Part shown: piece after piece, positions 22,908-33,046 of the stretch | Layout: every line of letters starts with the position of its first letter | Numbering within the stretch: position 1 is the stretch's first letter | Origin: Posidonia oceanica | Lineage: Eukaryota > Streptophyta > Magnoliopsida > Alismatales > Posidoniaceae | NCBI GenBank assembly: GCA_037176725.1 | Contig: JAZBRS010000029.1 | Location: 44,650,001 to 44,714,000, forward strand | Direction: 5' to 3' | Length of the DNA: 64,000 nucleotides | The notes under the pieces: generated by a model | What the model saw: the letters and a program-made list of their open reading frames with translations, nothing else | The model's database searches: none | What the model was told of the DNA's origin: nothing | Translations under genes and position numbers: made by a program

Positions 22908-23634
22908 TGTAGTAATCCCGGTGTTGAGATCGTCCATGCACACTGCCAGGAGCTCGCGTGCACTGATCGGAATCAGGCTCACTATAAGCGGCTATGTCCG
23001 AGGAGGAAGGCTCAACTCGAAAACACTTAAAACAGGGGAGAAAAGATAAGAAAAGAAGAAGATAATACAATTCAAAGTCACCACTGTGTCTATTATCGGG
23101 AGACAAGGAAAATCGGGGGAAATGCGTGAGTTAACACGCAAAACCAAGCAAAAGATGCAATGCAGAGCAATGCAAAGGAAAACAAATGCAAATGAGATGA
23201 CTCATGCCTAGGATAAGGGCAATATGGTCATTGCGGGCCAAAAGACTGGGCAAGGACTCCTGTTACGTGCGGGGAAGGTGTTAGGCACCCCCGACACGCC
23301 CGAGAATCGGTCTTTCTAGGCTTACGCTCGCATACGCAGGGAAATGCAGGTTTGAATGCCTAAATGCCAATGAATGCTTGAATGAATGCTCATAGGTGTG
23401 CTCTAAGTGGTGGGATGCAATGCAGGAAAGTAAATGTGCACTCTAAGTGCTCAGCAACGCTGTCTGTGTTCCGAATCAGTCGAAACGTGGCTCGCGAGAA
23501 CTCCAGGCAGTAAGCATCACTGCCCTATATGCAAATGCAGACGGAAAAGTAAAATGGCGGTAAAACCAAGCAATGCAGGCGACATGCAAGAGAAAACGAC
23601 GTAAAACACACGAAACAATGCGAGAAACGAGAGC

Positions 23635-23970
23635 GGCACACAAAACGGTGCAAGAAAACGAGATCGGCACGCAAAACGGCGCAAAAGACAGAGCAGCATG
23701 CAAAACGGTGCCAAAAACGAAGTAGGCACGCAAAACGGTGCCAAAAACGAAGCAGGCACGCAAAACGGTGCCAAAAGCAAAGCGGACACGCAAAACGGTG
23801 CCAAAAAGCAAAGCCAACACGCAAAGTAGTGCCAAAGACAGAGCGGGCACGGAAAACGGTGCCAAAAGCAAAGCAGGCTCGCAAAACGGTACCAAAGACG
23901 AAGTGGACACGCAAAACAATGCCAAAAAGAAAGCGAGCACGCAAAACGGTGCCAAAACAAGCGAGATAAA
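23635..23970. repeat. 30-bp minisatellite in 3' LTR of element B
   Basis: About eleven copies of a 30-31 bp unit with the core CACGCAAAACGGTGCCAAA followed by a variable A/G-rich part. Its partner in the 5' LTR is 44812-45138, with slightly different variants. The array keeps all three minus-strand frames open, so long frames here are not evidence of a gene. Confidence 0.88.
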
Positions 23971-24714
23971 ACATCGATAGAGCCATGCAGATGCAGACGC
24001 AAAGGAAAAGGGCAGGAGAAGCAAAGGGAAAGTAAACAACGCAAGTGTGAGAACGAGCATTGTTTAAAGACCGCGCAAAGTAGGTGTGAAGACCTACAAA
24101 GGGGAAGAGAAGCAAGTGGAAGGATTACCACTGTTTTGTGACTGTTTCCCACCAAAATGTCCCACGATGTGTCTCGCATGCTGCCAAAAGCTCGCGATGC
24201 GATCAGATCGTGGAAAAGGGAGAAGAAAGTCGCAATTAGTGGTTAATCCAGGGGAAACGCAACACAAAGCACTGGGAGTACGCAAAAGGAGGAAGCAGTG
24301 TTGATAGATAAGAAAAGGGAGTCCTACTCTACATGCTCGAGGAAACAGAAAGCAAAAACGATGCAAGCAAGGCAAATGGTGTGCAAATGAATGCTGTGCA
24401 AGGATTCAGGAGGACTTACCTTGGAAATCTGAAGCCTGATCTGAAAACCGCTTGGTCCATGCTGAAGAGCGCTCCGCTAGAGTCATCCAGGTAGCTTAGT
24501 TGGGAAGATCCAACGACCAGATCTGAAGATATCCCAGCTTCAAGGCAGAGGGGCCAGAATAAGGGAGAAGAATGGATCTAGGTATACAGGAGGTCCTAGG
24601 GGTGTGCACAACAGGTCCTCCCATGTGAATGGGAGCTAAGAATCCTTAAGTGTGTGCAGGAATGCCAAATGCAAGAATGCATAAGTGCAATGCATGCAGA
24701 ATGCAAGAAAAGAC

Positions 24715-25600
24715 CTAGGGATGATTTTTCAGAAAACTTGGGAACTTATATGCAATTTTTGAAAAAGTAGGGGTCTAAATGCAAAGATTTTGAAAAGTTA
24801 GGGGCTTTTATGCAAGGCTTTTGAAAACTGGAGGGTCTGAGTGCAATTTTGCAAAATGCAGGGTTCAAAATGCAATTTTACAAGGTAAACATGCATTAGG
24901 ACAAGGTTTGAAATCATATGGGGGATTGACATGCAATTTTGAAATATACAGGGTCTAAAATGCAATTTTGTAAGCAAAACAGTGGTCTTAATGGTCTGGG
25001 AATGCAAACAGATGACCTATATGCAATTTCTAAATATGCAGGGTCTAAAATGCAATTTTATAAGCAAAAGATGCATTTAAATGATTTTTATAAGCTTGCA
25101 GAGGACCTATGTGCAATTTTTAAAACAAGAAGGGGCTAAAATGCAATTTTATAAGCAAAATATGCATTTAAATGCATGCTGTGCATTAATGAAGGACCTA
25201 TATGCAAAAATCAGAAAGTATGGGGGAAATGATGCATTGTAGTAAGAAAAATTGAAAAATAAATGCATAAGTTAACAAAACAGAGGACTAAAGTGCAAAT
25301 GGAGAAAACAGCAGGGTTTGAAATTGCAATTTACTAAGGTAAAATATAAGCATTAAATCAGATTATTGATTGAAGGACTAACATGCAAAAATGGAAAACT
25401 AGAGGGCCAGAACTAAAATAAACACTAAAGGAAAACACTGTAGAGGGACTAACATGTAATTAATTAGTTTTTTAGATTTTTCATGCAATTTCATATGATT
25501 TAAATGCGGAATTAAATGAGTTTTAAATAGAGGCAGGACTAGAATGCAATAAAGTAAAATTAGGGACTGAAAATGCAATTTAATAACAAAATAGCTTAGT
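24715..25600. repeat. Interspersed ATGCAATTTT repeats in 3' LTR of element B
   Basis: Imperfect units of about 60 bp with GGTCTAAAATGCAATTTTAT and AAGCAAAA.ATGCATTTAAAT words, best preserved at 24950-25190. The partner is 45890-46740; the reverse complement is in the solo LTR at 57280-57620. Confidence 0.75.
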
Positions 25601-28600
25601 AACAGAAAAATAAATGCACAGTGATCCACAGAACGACGACCACTGTAGCACAGTGCTACTAGTGGCCGTCGCGAGCGGAGGAGGGGTGCTGGGGACGTGC
25701 CGATCGGTTGGGGAGCTTCACCGGAGCTCGACGGACCTCAGAGCAGCGTCACGGAGCCGTGACGGAGCCTGGTGATGGCCGAAGAAGACGACAGAATAGT
25801 GTAGTCCAGAGGAAGACCGTCCGGACGATCGGTACGACGGGAGGACATTCTGAAAGCACAGCTGCGCTCCCGGGACTCGCGCGGACCTCGGACGACGATT
25901 GGAGTAGCGTTCTGCTGGCGGAGCGGCGATCCGAGCTCAAAGCTCGCCGGAGAAGAAACAGTTGACCGCGGCATTGACTCTGGAGAAGAGGCAACGAAAC
26001 CCTAGTCTAAAGGCCGGAAAAGCTGAAGGAGAGGAAGACTAATCTACTAGTGCAGGAGAGTACCTGATTCGACGGTCGAATCCTTCCCCCGACGTCGGCT
26101 GATTTAGCAGAAGACAGCGAGCTTCGTCTGAGCACTGCGGAGGTCGTCGACGGCTCGGGATTGCTGGGATCGACTCCTGGAGGTCCTTCGATGCTTCCTG
26201 AACGGCTGGAATGAAGCTCTGAAGATCGATGGAGAGATTGGCACTTTTTGGTGCACAGCAAATGGCCGGAGGTGGGGAAGGATGTCCACTACTCGCTGGC
26301 TCAATTGGAAGGTGGCGGTGTACTCCTGGATGACGGGTGAAGGGTTTTGAATGCTCAGGTGGGTCGGTAGAGGGCTGAGGTGAAGATGGGTAGCTGGGTT
26401 GATTTTCTGGCAAGAAGATGGGTTAAGTGTTTGAAGTGAAGTGCTCGGCCTGTGGTGAGGCTTAGAGCTGAAGCTCAGGTGGGTTTAGAAGGTTGGATTT
26501 TGGTGAGTTGCAGGGAGAAGTTTGGAGGGATTCGGTGGTCGATGGTGCTCAGAATTTTGAGAGGGTGATGTTGGGTTCTAGAAAGGATTTCAGGGGATTG
26601 GGAATGGTTTCTGGGTTGGATTTGGGAGTGGAACGGGTGGAGTGTGTTGCTGGAAGTTGGTGGAGTTTGGGGGATGAATTGGGAGCAGTTTGGATGGAGT
26701 TGAAGGCTCTGGATTGCAGTGGAATCGAAGGGAAAGAAGAGGCCAGAATTTGCAGAGGAAGAAGGAGAGGATTGGGTGCTCTCGGGGCTCTGAATTCTCT
26801 CACTCTCTCGGGACGACAAAAAGGCGTTGAAGGAGGAAGAGGCTGGAGGCTTTATCAGGGGGCATGACTGGAGGCTGAGTGTGCGGTGGGAATTCAAATT
26901 CCACCGATGGGAGCAGTGGTTGCAGCAGCGAAGGACGACCAGAGGTGACGGCAATCAATGCCCCTCAGAAATCCTACTGAGAGCTGAGAGAGGGGGAGTG
27001 AGCCGGTTGCTGATGGTGATCGGGAGGGAAGGATTGAAATCGAATTTGAAAAGGTGGAGGGAGATGGCTGGCATGGGAGAAACTGTGGAAGACGAAGAAG
27101 AAGAAGGAGGAGGGAAGGAGGAAGAAGGAAGCGAACGGGCCGGGCCGTACGCGGAAAAAAAAAAGAAAAAAAGAAAGGAAGAAGGAAGGGAAGGAGAGGA
27201 ACGGGCCGGACTGGGCCTAGGAAAAGAAAAGAAAGAAAAATAGAAAGAAAGGAAGAAAGGAAGGAAGGGAAAGAGGAAGGGAAAGAAGAAAAATAAATTA
27301 GATAAAAATAAAATAAAAATAGAAAAGGTTTTTAGAATGATTGTGTTTTAAGTTACAACTTTGATTAAGTTTTTTAATGATTGTTTTTGATTAGTTAATT
27401 AGGTTTAAAGAGATTTAGTTTTGATTAGGGTTTTTAGGGTTTTCTTTGTTTTTGATTTATTTTTTATTTTGATTAAATGTTTGTTAAGTCTTTTAAGTTG
27501 TTTTTCAATTATGTTTTTCTTGTTAAGTACTTGGGATGTTAATTAGGATTTTTTAAAGTTTGTTTTTAGATTAATTAGGGTGAGTTTTAGATTTTTGATT
27601 TTAGTCTTTTTTCCTTAAGTCTTCTTTGATTTGTTTTTTATTCTTGTTTGTTAAGTTCTTTTAATATTTTTTTAGTTAAGTTTTCTTGTTAAGTTTTGAT
27701 TAGGTGTTTTTGGATTTTTGATTGTTTTTTTTTATTTTTTAATCAAGTTTTCAAATTGTTTCTTTTAGAATTGTTAAGTTTAAGTTTTTTCCTTAATTAC
27801 TAGCCTTAGCATTTCTTAAGTGTTTCCTTTCTTTCAGGATTTGTTTTCTTGATTGTTTTTTAATAGGATTTTACTTTTACTTGTTTTGATTACATTTTGG
27901 TTTTTCCTTGATTTTACAGTATTTTCCATTTGTTTGTTTTGCATTTTTAAGTTGCATTCTTAGTTTTCCATTTTAGCTAGATTTAGTTAGGTTTTTGGTT
28001 TTTAATGGTTTGTTTAAGTTTTTAATTATTTCTTTTAGGGCTTTAGTTTGCTTTCCTTTTGTTTTAGAGGTTTAGAGGTTTTTAAGGATTTTTTAGGGAT
28101 TTAGTAGAAGGAAGGAAAAGAAAAGGGAAAGAAAGAAGAAAAGGGAGAAATGGAGGAGTAAAGAGGAAAAGAGAGGAGTTGAAAGAAAATAATTTTTTGA
28201 AAGTCAAAGAAAATGCTAAAAATAAGATAAAAATAAAAATAAGATTGAGAAGAGATAGATGCACAAGGGAGCCCCACCGCCAGGCAAGAAGAAGGGAGAG
28301 AAGGGGGTGAAAAGAGGGAGGATAATCAGGAGAGAGAGAGGAGAGAGAAAAGAATAACCCAAGATAGAGAAAGGGATAATTTGGATAAATGGAGGGGTTA
28401 GAAGTTTTGGGAAGAGGTGAAATTTGGGGAGTGTGTGGCCTAGGGTCCCTAGTGTTGGACCTAGGGTTTTGGTTTAGTTTTGGGAAAGTTTTGGAAGGGT
28501 TTTGAGGTGTAGAAAAATGGTAGTTTTACCTTGGTTTTCTAGGGTTTTTGGGAGTGGTTTTGGGTTAAAAATTTCTAAGTGTTTGGGTAGGTTTGCCAAG

Positions 28601-28792
28601 TTGGGGATGGTGAGTTTTCTTATGGCTTTTGGATAGGTTTTGGGCTTGAAAAAGGGGTGTAATCTTAGGTCAAGTTTAGGCTTGTTTTGAAGGGTAGGAT
28701 GAAAAGGAATGTGTAGTTTTGACCTCGGTTTAGATCCAGAAGCTACTAGGAGATTCCACTTGATTCAAGCCTGTCAAAATGGGGTGTCAACA

Positions 28793-28806
28793 AATGCCCC
28801 TCCCTG
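28793..28806 (-). other. Polypurine tract of element B
   Basis: On the minus strand CAGGGAGGGGCATT directly precedes the 3' LTR start TGTTGACACC. It is the primer for plus-strand DNA synthesis by analogy with all LTR elements. It is short and purine-rich, with a non-purine CATT at the border. Confidence 0.75.
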
Positions 28807-29332
28807 AGTGAGGTCAAGCGAAGCGAGGCCGCTACTCAGGGTTGACAAGATACCCCATCTGACCGATGGGAGCAGAGGTTTGATATGGGCATGAGTTACT
28901 TATTCGGCGGATACACCGAAAATCGTAGCCCGTTGCCGCAATGCAAAGGTGCAAGTGCAGATGGATGAGATGCAAAGTATGCATTGCATGCCAATGCAAA
29001 TGCATGCAGATGTTAGTGCAAAAGTTAGTACAGATAAGAATGGTGCTGCAGCAAATGATATTGATGATGCTGGACTAGTATGCAGTGCTAGAAAAGGAAA
29101 GTGCAAAGGTGATGCAAAAGAAGAAAGCTAAAAAGAAACGCGATGTGGTGCAAAAACTCGACAGGCAGGCCAAACTTGCGTGACAAGGCGAGGAGGAAAA
29201 GTGCAGCTTGTCCCCGCCTGGGGAGCAAGCTAGCAAAAAGGGTGCGAGGGGAGAGAGGCCGACTCTCCTATCGCAAAGGGGATGCGGGACTTTGCCTTCC
29301 TGGGACAAAGTCGCGCGAAGAGGGTGATAAGG
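28793..29332. other. Hairpin-rich 3' untranslated region of element B
   Basis: No gene. A series of perfect short inverted repeats: CCCTGAGT/ACTCAGGG (28802-28841), CCCATC/GATGGG (28854-28870), TTCGG/CCGAA (28903-28920), AGCTTG.CCCC/GGGG..CAAGCT (29205-29231), GACTTTG/CAAAGTC (29288-29312) and GATAAG/CTTATC (29326-29345). Loops are mostly 5-11 nt. This leads into the tandem arrays. Confidence 0.75.
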
Positions 29333-30360
29333 TGTCGAGCTTATCGGCCGGATAGTTTACGGTCCTATCAACCAGAAGCAATAGTTTACGGACCTATCAA
29401 CCGAAAGCGATAGTTTACGAACCTATCAACCAAAAGCAGTTGTGAGTGATAGTTACTAGATATCAGCCATAAAACTTGATTGTGCAGGACAGTTTACGGT
29501 CCTATCAACCGGAAGCGATAGTTTACAAGACTATCAACTAGAAGCGATAGTTTACGGGCCTATCAACTGGGAGCGATAGTTTACGGGCCTATCAACCGGG
29601 AGCGATAGTTTATGGTCTTATCACCGGAGGCACAATCCATGAGTGATAGTTACTGGTTATCAGCCGTATAATACAAATGCCAGAGAATGATAGTTTACGA
29701 TCCTATCAACCGGAAGCGATAGTTTACGGGCTTATCAACCGGGAGCGATAGTTTACGGGCCTATCAACCAGGAGCGATAGTTTACGGTCCTATCAACTGG
29801 AAAGGGCATTTGCGAGTGATAGTTACTGGATATCAGCCGTATAACATGATTGGCGCAGCGATAGTTTATGGTCCTATCAACCGGAAGCGATAGTTTACGG
29901 GCCTATCAACCGGAAGCGATAGTTTACGGACCTATCAACCGGGAGCGATAGTTTACGGACCTATCAACCGGAAAGCGCAATCATGAGGGATAGTTACTGG
30001 TTATCAGCCGTATAATGCAATTGCAAGTGTTAGTTTACGGTCCTATCAACCGGAAGCGATAGTTTACGGGCCTATCAACCGGGAGCGATAGTTTACGGGC
30101 CTATCAACCAGGAGCGATAGTTTACGGTCCTATCAACCGAAAAGTGCAATTGCAAGGGATAGTTACTGGATATCAGCCGTATAACGTAATTGCAAGTGAT
30201 AGTTTTGGATCATCAGCCAGAGAATGATAGTTTACGGCCCAATCAATCGGAAAGTGCAATTACGAGGGACAGTTACTGGATGTTAGCCGTATAACACAAC
30301 TGCAGGCTAAATAAGACATCAGCCCAAGATGATAGTTTACAGTCCTATCAACCGGAAAGA
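29333..30360. repeat. Tandem array 1: 30-bp hairpin units in a higher-order repeat
   Basis: Roughly 27 units of AGCGATAGTTTACGGTCCTATCAACCGGA type. Each contains GATAG, a 9-nt loop, and CTATC. A variant unit (GATAGTTACTGGATATCAGCCGTATA) recurs at about 29434, 29641, 29814, 29985, 30155 and 30264, giving a higher-order period of about 170-175 bp over most of the array. It lies between the PMD-like ORF and the 3' LTR, the position where Tat-clade elements are known to carry tandem repeats. Confidence 0.93.
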
Positions 30361-30364
30361 GCAG

Positions 30365-30394
<30 letters not shown>
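30365..30394. repeat. GATT tetranucleotide microsatellite
   Basis: About seven perfect GATT copies, followed by decayed GATTGATTGA stretches to 30545 mixed with GATAAGAAAA. It separates arrays 1 and 2. Confidence 0.9.
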
Positions 30395-30396
<2 letters not shown>

Positions 30397-30554
30397 GATT
30401 GATTGAATTTGATAAGAAAAAGAATGATTGATTGAAATTGATAAGTAAAGAGGGATTGATTGATTGATTGATTGATAAGAAAATGAGGGATTGATTGATT
30501 GAAAGATTGATAAGAAAAGGAGGGATTGATTGATTGAAAGTTTGATAAGAAAAG

Positions 30555-31310
30555 GATTGATAAGATATCGGACTTATCGACCGACAAAGGGAAAGGGGTG
30601 ATAAGATATCGGACTTATCGGCCGGTAAATGAATAAAAGAATAGAATGATAAGATATTGGACTTATCGGCCGGCAAAGAGGGGATGAAGGAATGATAAGA
30701 TATCAGACTTATCGGCTGGCAAAGGGAAAGAGATGATAAGATATCGGACTTATCGGCCAGCAAATGAATAAAAGAGTAGAATGATAAGATATCGGACTTA
30801 TTGGCCGACAAAGAGGGGATAAACGAATGATAAGATATCGGACTTATCGGCTGGCAAAGGGAAAGAGATGATAAGATATCGGACTTATCGACCGATAAAT
30901 GAATAAAAGAATAGAATGATAAGATATCGAACTTATCGGCCGGCAAAGAGGGGATAAAGGAATGATAAGATATCAGACTTATCGGCCGGCAAAAGGAAAG
31001 AGATGATAAGATATCAGACTTATCAGCCGGCAAATGAATAAAAGAATAGAATGATAAGATATCGGACTTATCGGTCGGCAAAGAGGGGATAAAGGAATGA
31101 TAAGATATCGGACTTATCGGCCGGCAAAGGGAGAGAGATGATAAGATATCGGACTTATCGGCTGGCAAATGAATAAAAGAATAGAATGATAAGATATCGG
31201 ACTTATCGGTTGGCAAAGAGGGGATAAAGGAATAATATGATATCGGACTTATCAGCCGGCAAAGGGAAAGAGATGATAAGATATCGAACTTATCGGTCGG
31301 CAAATGAATG
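30555..31310. repeat. Tandem array 2: 135-bp higher-order repeat of GATAAG hairpin units
   Basis: About 17 units starting GATAAGATATCGGACTTATC then GGCCGGCAAA. Three unit lengths (about 48, 46 and 41 bp) alternate in order, giving a 135-bp higher-order repeat with starts near 30640, 30775, 30912, 31045 and 31183. Each unit has a 6-bp stem (GATAAG/CTTATC) with an 8-nt loop. Because 135 is a multiple of three, the minus strand stays open for 347 codons with a 45-residue repeat; I read this as a by-product of the array. Confidence 0.93.
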
Positions 31311-31852
31311 GGTTTCGCGAGAGCGAATCATCCCATGATACTAGGAATATCATGAGGGAAAGAGAGGGAGAATGATACCAAGGGGCGATCAAAAGATGCC
31401 CCTAGTATCAAGATGATACCAGGGGTTGGCCAACGCGTCCTTGGCATCGAAAGCAGAGGGTGAAGACAAAACTGTCGGGTTTGCCAGACGAGTAGTTTGG
31501 GGTACCAGCCCGAAGATGATGATAGGTTGACGGGCCTATCGCCGGGCAGTTGAGGGTGCCAGCCTGTTGATGAAGATCCGGATGACGGTGCCCAGCAGCT
31601 TGCTTGTTCAGATGTCATGGGTCAGCAGTTGGGTTGACTGATGAGGACTTTCCCGCAATGTTTGGCAACAAGTCTGGCCAGGGGCCCTGTAGATATGATT
31701 GATATGATGATGTATGCACTTGAAGCAGATTTGAAATGCAAACAGGTGGCTCAGAACGCCTTTGTATTGATTGAACTTGATTACATGCCTGTAACAGGCC
31801 AAAAGTTTACAACAGAAAATAGGCAGACAGTTACATGGATGCTCTAGTCGGT
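31311..31852. other. Spacer with further hairpins, element B
   Basis: No gene. Contains CATGATA/TATCATG (31334-31354), GATACcaAGGGGC/GCCCCTaGTATC (31374-31409) and GATAGG/CCTATC (31521-31540). The remainder up to the stop of the PMD-like ORF has no clear structure. Confidence 0.65.
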
Positions 31853-33046
31853 CTAGGCTTTCTTTGCCCTTCGGGAGTCAGGGAACTGCGGAGCGCCAGG
31901 AAGTATCTCACTGATAGGCCAGAAAGCTTGTTCCTCCGTTAGATATTCGGGAGTACATCCCGAGCCTTGTGCAGATGCGAGGTCAGTAGACCGCACTCCA
32001 TGCTGCATGAGATCAGCCAGTTTTGTTGTGGCAGATGTTGTCCCGTAAGGATATGCTTGAAGGAGTCTTGGGGCCGTGCTGTCTATAAAGGCACTCTCCT
32101 AGAGGCCAAACTGCCGCATGACCCGGATGGGGTGATACTCCACGCCTTTGGTGAATCCAGGCAGCACCACGAGTCGCGCATCGTGGGTATCGAAGAAGAT
32201 AGTAAAGGGCTCGGTCGTAGACGGGATGATGCGCCAAGTGACGGTGTCGTCCATCAGCTCAGATAACTTCTTGTATTCTTCGGGGACCTTTCTGATTGTC
32301 CTGGCGTGGCCACTGTTGCAGTATGTTTCAATGATGTGGCCCCGGGGGCACAGCAAGTTCAGTTCAAGGTGCACAGCTAGCCAGATCTGTACTAGCACTC
32401 CGCAGCCGTGGAAGTAGCGGCAGCGGTGGGAGATGCGGTCCAGTTCGCAGTAAGTTTCAGCCAAGACGACTAGTGCCAGGTCAACTTGCCTAGTCACCAC
32501 AGCTAGTGCGATTTCAGTAATTTCTATCGCGACTGTCATCTGGCCATGAGTGAAGATCAGCTCTCCCAGAAATCAGGTGACAAATCCCCGAAGCCACAAA
32601 TCATCTCCGAGTTCAGCATGCTTGTCTATGATTTCATCAAAGTAATGCAAGCGCAGCATGGGTGCGGGGCCGCTAGTGCAGATCAGTCTTTGCTGGCACC
32701 TGTCAGTAGATAGCCCAGATAGCTTGCAGAGGACCGCTATGTATTTGTCACACCTCATGAAAATGGGCGGTCCTATCAACCGAAAGAAGCCACAGATGTG
32801 GTGCACCTCCTCCAGAGTAGGTGTCAGTTCAGTTCTTCCGAAGCAGAAGACATGGTGCGCCGGCTTCCAGAATCTTGTGGCAGCGCACAAGAGGTGACGG
32901 CTCACTTCAACATCAACCGCTTTCAGTAGTTTTGTAGGTATGCCCCAGAGGCACAGCTTCTCATAGTCTTCCTGAGTAAGCTTGCCAATCCAGCCCCGCA
33001 GGGCTTCAGAACAGTGCACTGGGGTTTCAAGAGTTGGATATCCCAT
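31853..33046 (-). pseudogene. Plant mobile domain (PMD)-like ORF carried by element B
   Basis: A 397-codon frame on the same strand as pol, about 1.46 kb downstream of integrase. The N-terminal part has GWIGKLTQEDYEKLCLWGIP, then FWKPAHHVFCFGRTELTPTL followed by EEVHHICGF, the typical PMD start in which a Trp-rich segment precedes the FPVGE-like strand. The middle has VLAETYCELDRISHRCRYF and VLVQIWLAVHLEL, and then VTWRIIPSTTEPFTIFFD and HPIRVMRQFGL, the order seen in PMD (aminotransferase-like, PF10536-type) proteins. Two in-frame stops break it: TGA at 32573-32575 and TAG at 32099-32101. The frame stays open on both sides, so the indels that would mark long neutral decay are absent. Start chosen at the first Met after an upstream TAA. 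PMD proteins such as MAIN/MAIL1 act in nuclear silencing and genome stability in plants; any role in the element is unknown. Confidence 0.75.

Larger units (their letters stand above)
22908..28792 (-). mobile_element. 3' LTR of element B
   Basis: 5885 bp; on the minus strand starts TGTTGACACCCCATTTTGACAG and ends GGGATTACTACA. It pairs with 44073-49935. Several 60-bp rows are identical between the two (24841-25260 against the partner), while the GC-rich part (25630-25800) differs at roughly one base in 15, mostly by transitions. Along the plus strand: family U5 block, a 30-bp minisatellite, ATGCAA-rich repeats, a GC-rich stretch (25630-27230), a purine-rich stretch, a T-rich stretch (27330-28080), and a second purine-rich stretch. 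No gene supported. Confidence 0.95.

Noticed and set aside
23476..24179. Long minus-strand frames of 194-220 codons in the 3' LTR of B (and up to 248 codons at 44700-45446)
   Set aside because: They fall on the 30-bp minisatellite; all three minus frames are open at once because the unit has no stop, and the peptides are Phe/Leu/Cys repeats. No evidence of coding.
29333..31310. Regular short repeats as a possible CRISPR array
   Set aside because: Units are contiguous and lack unique spacers, there are no cas genes, and the context is a plant retrotransposon.
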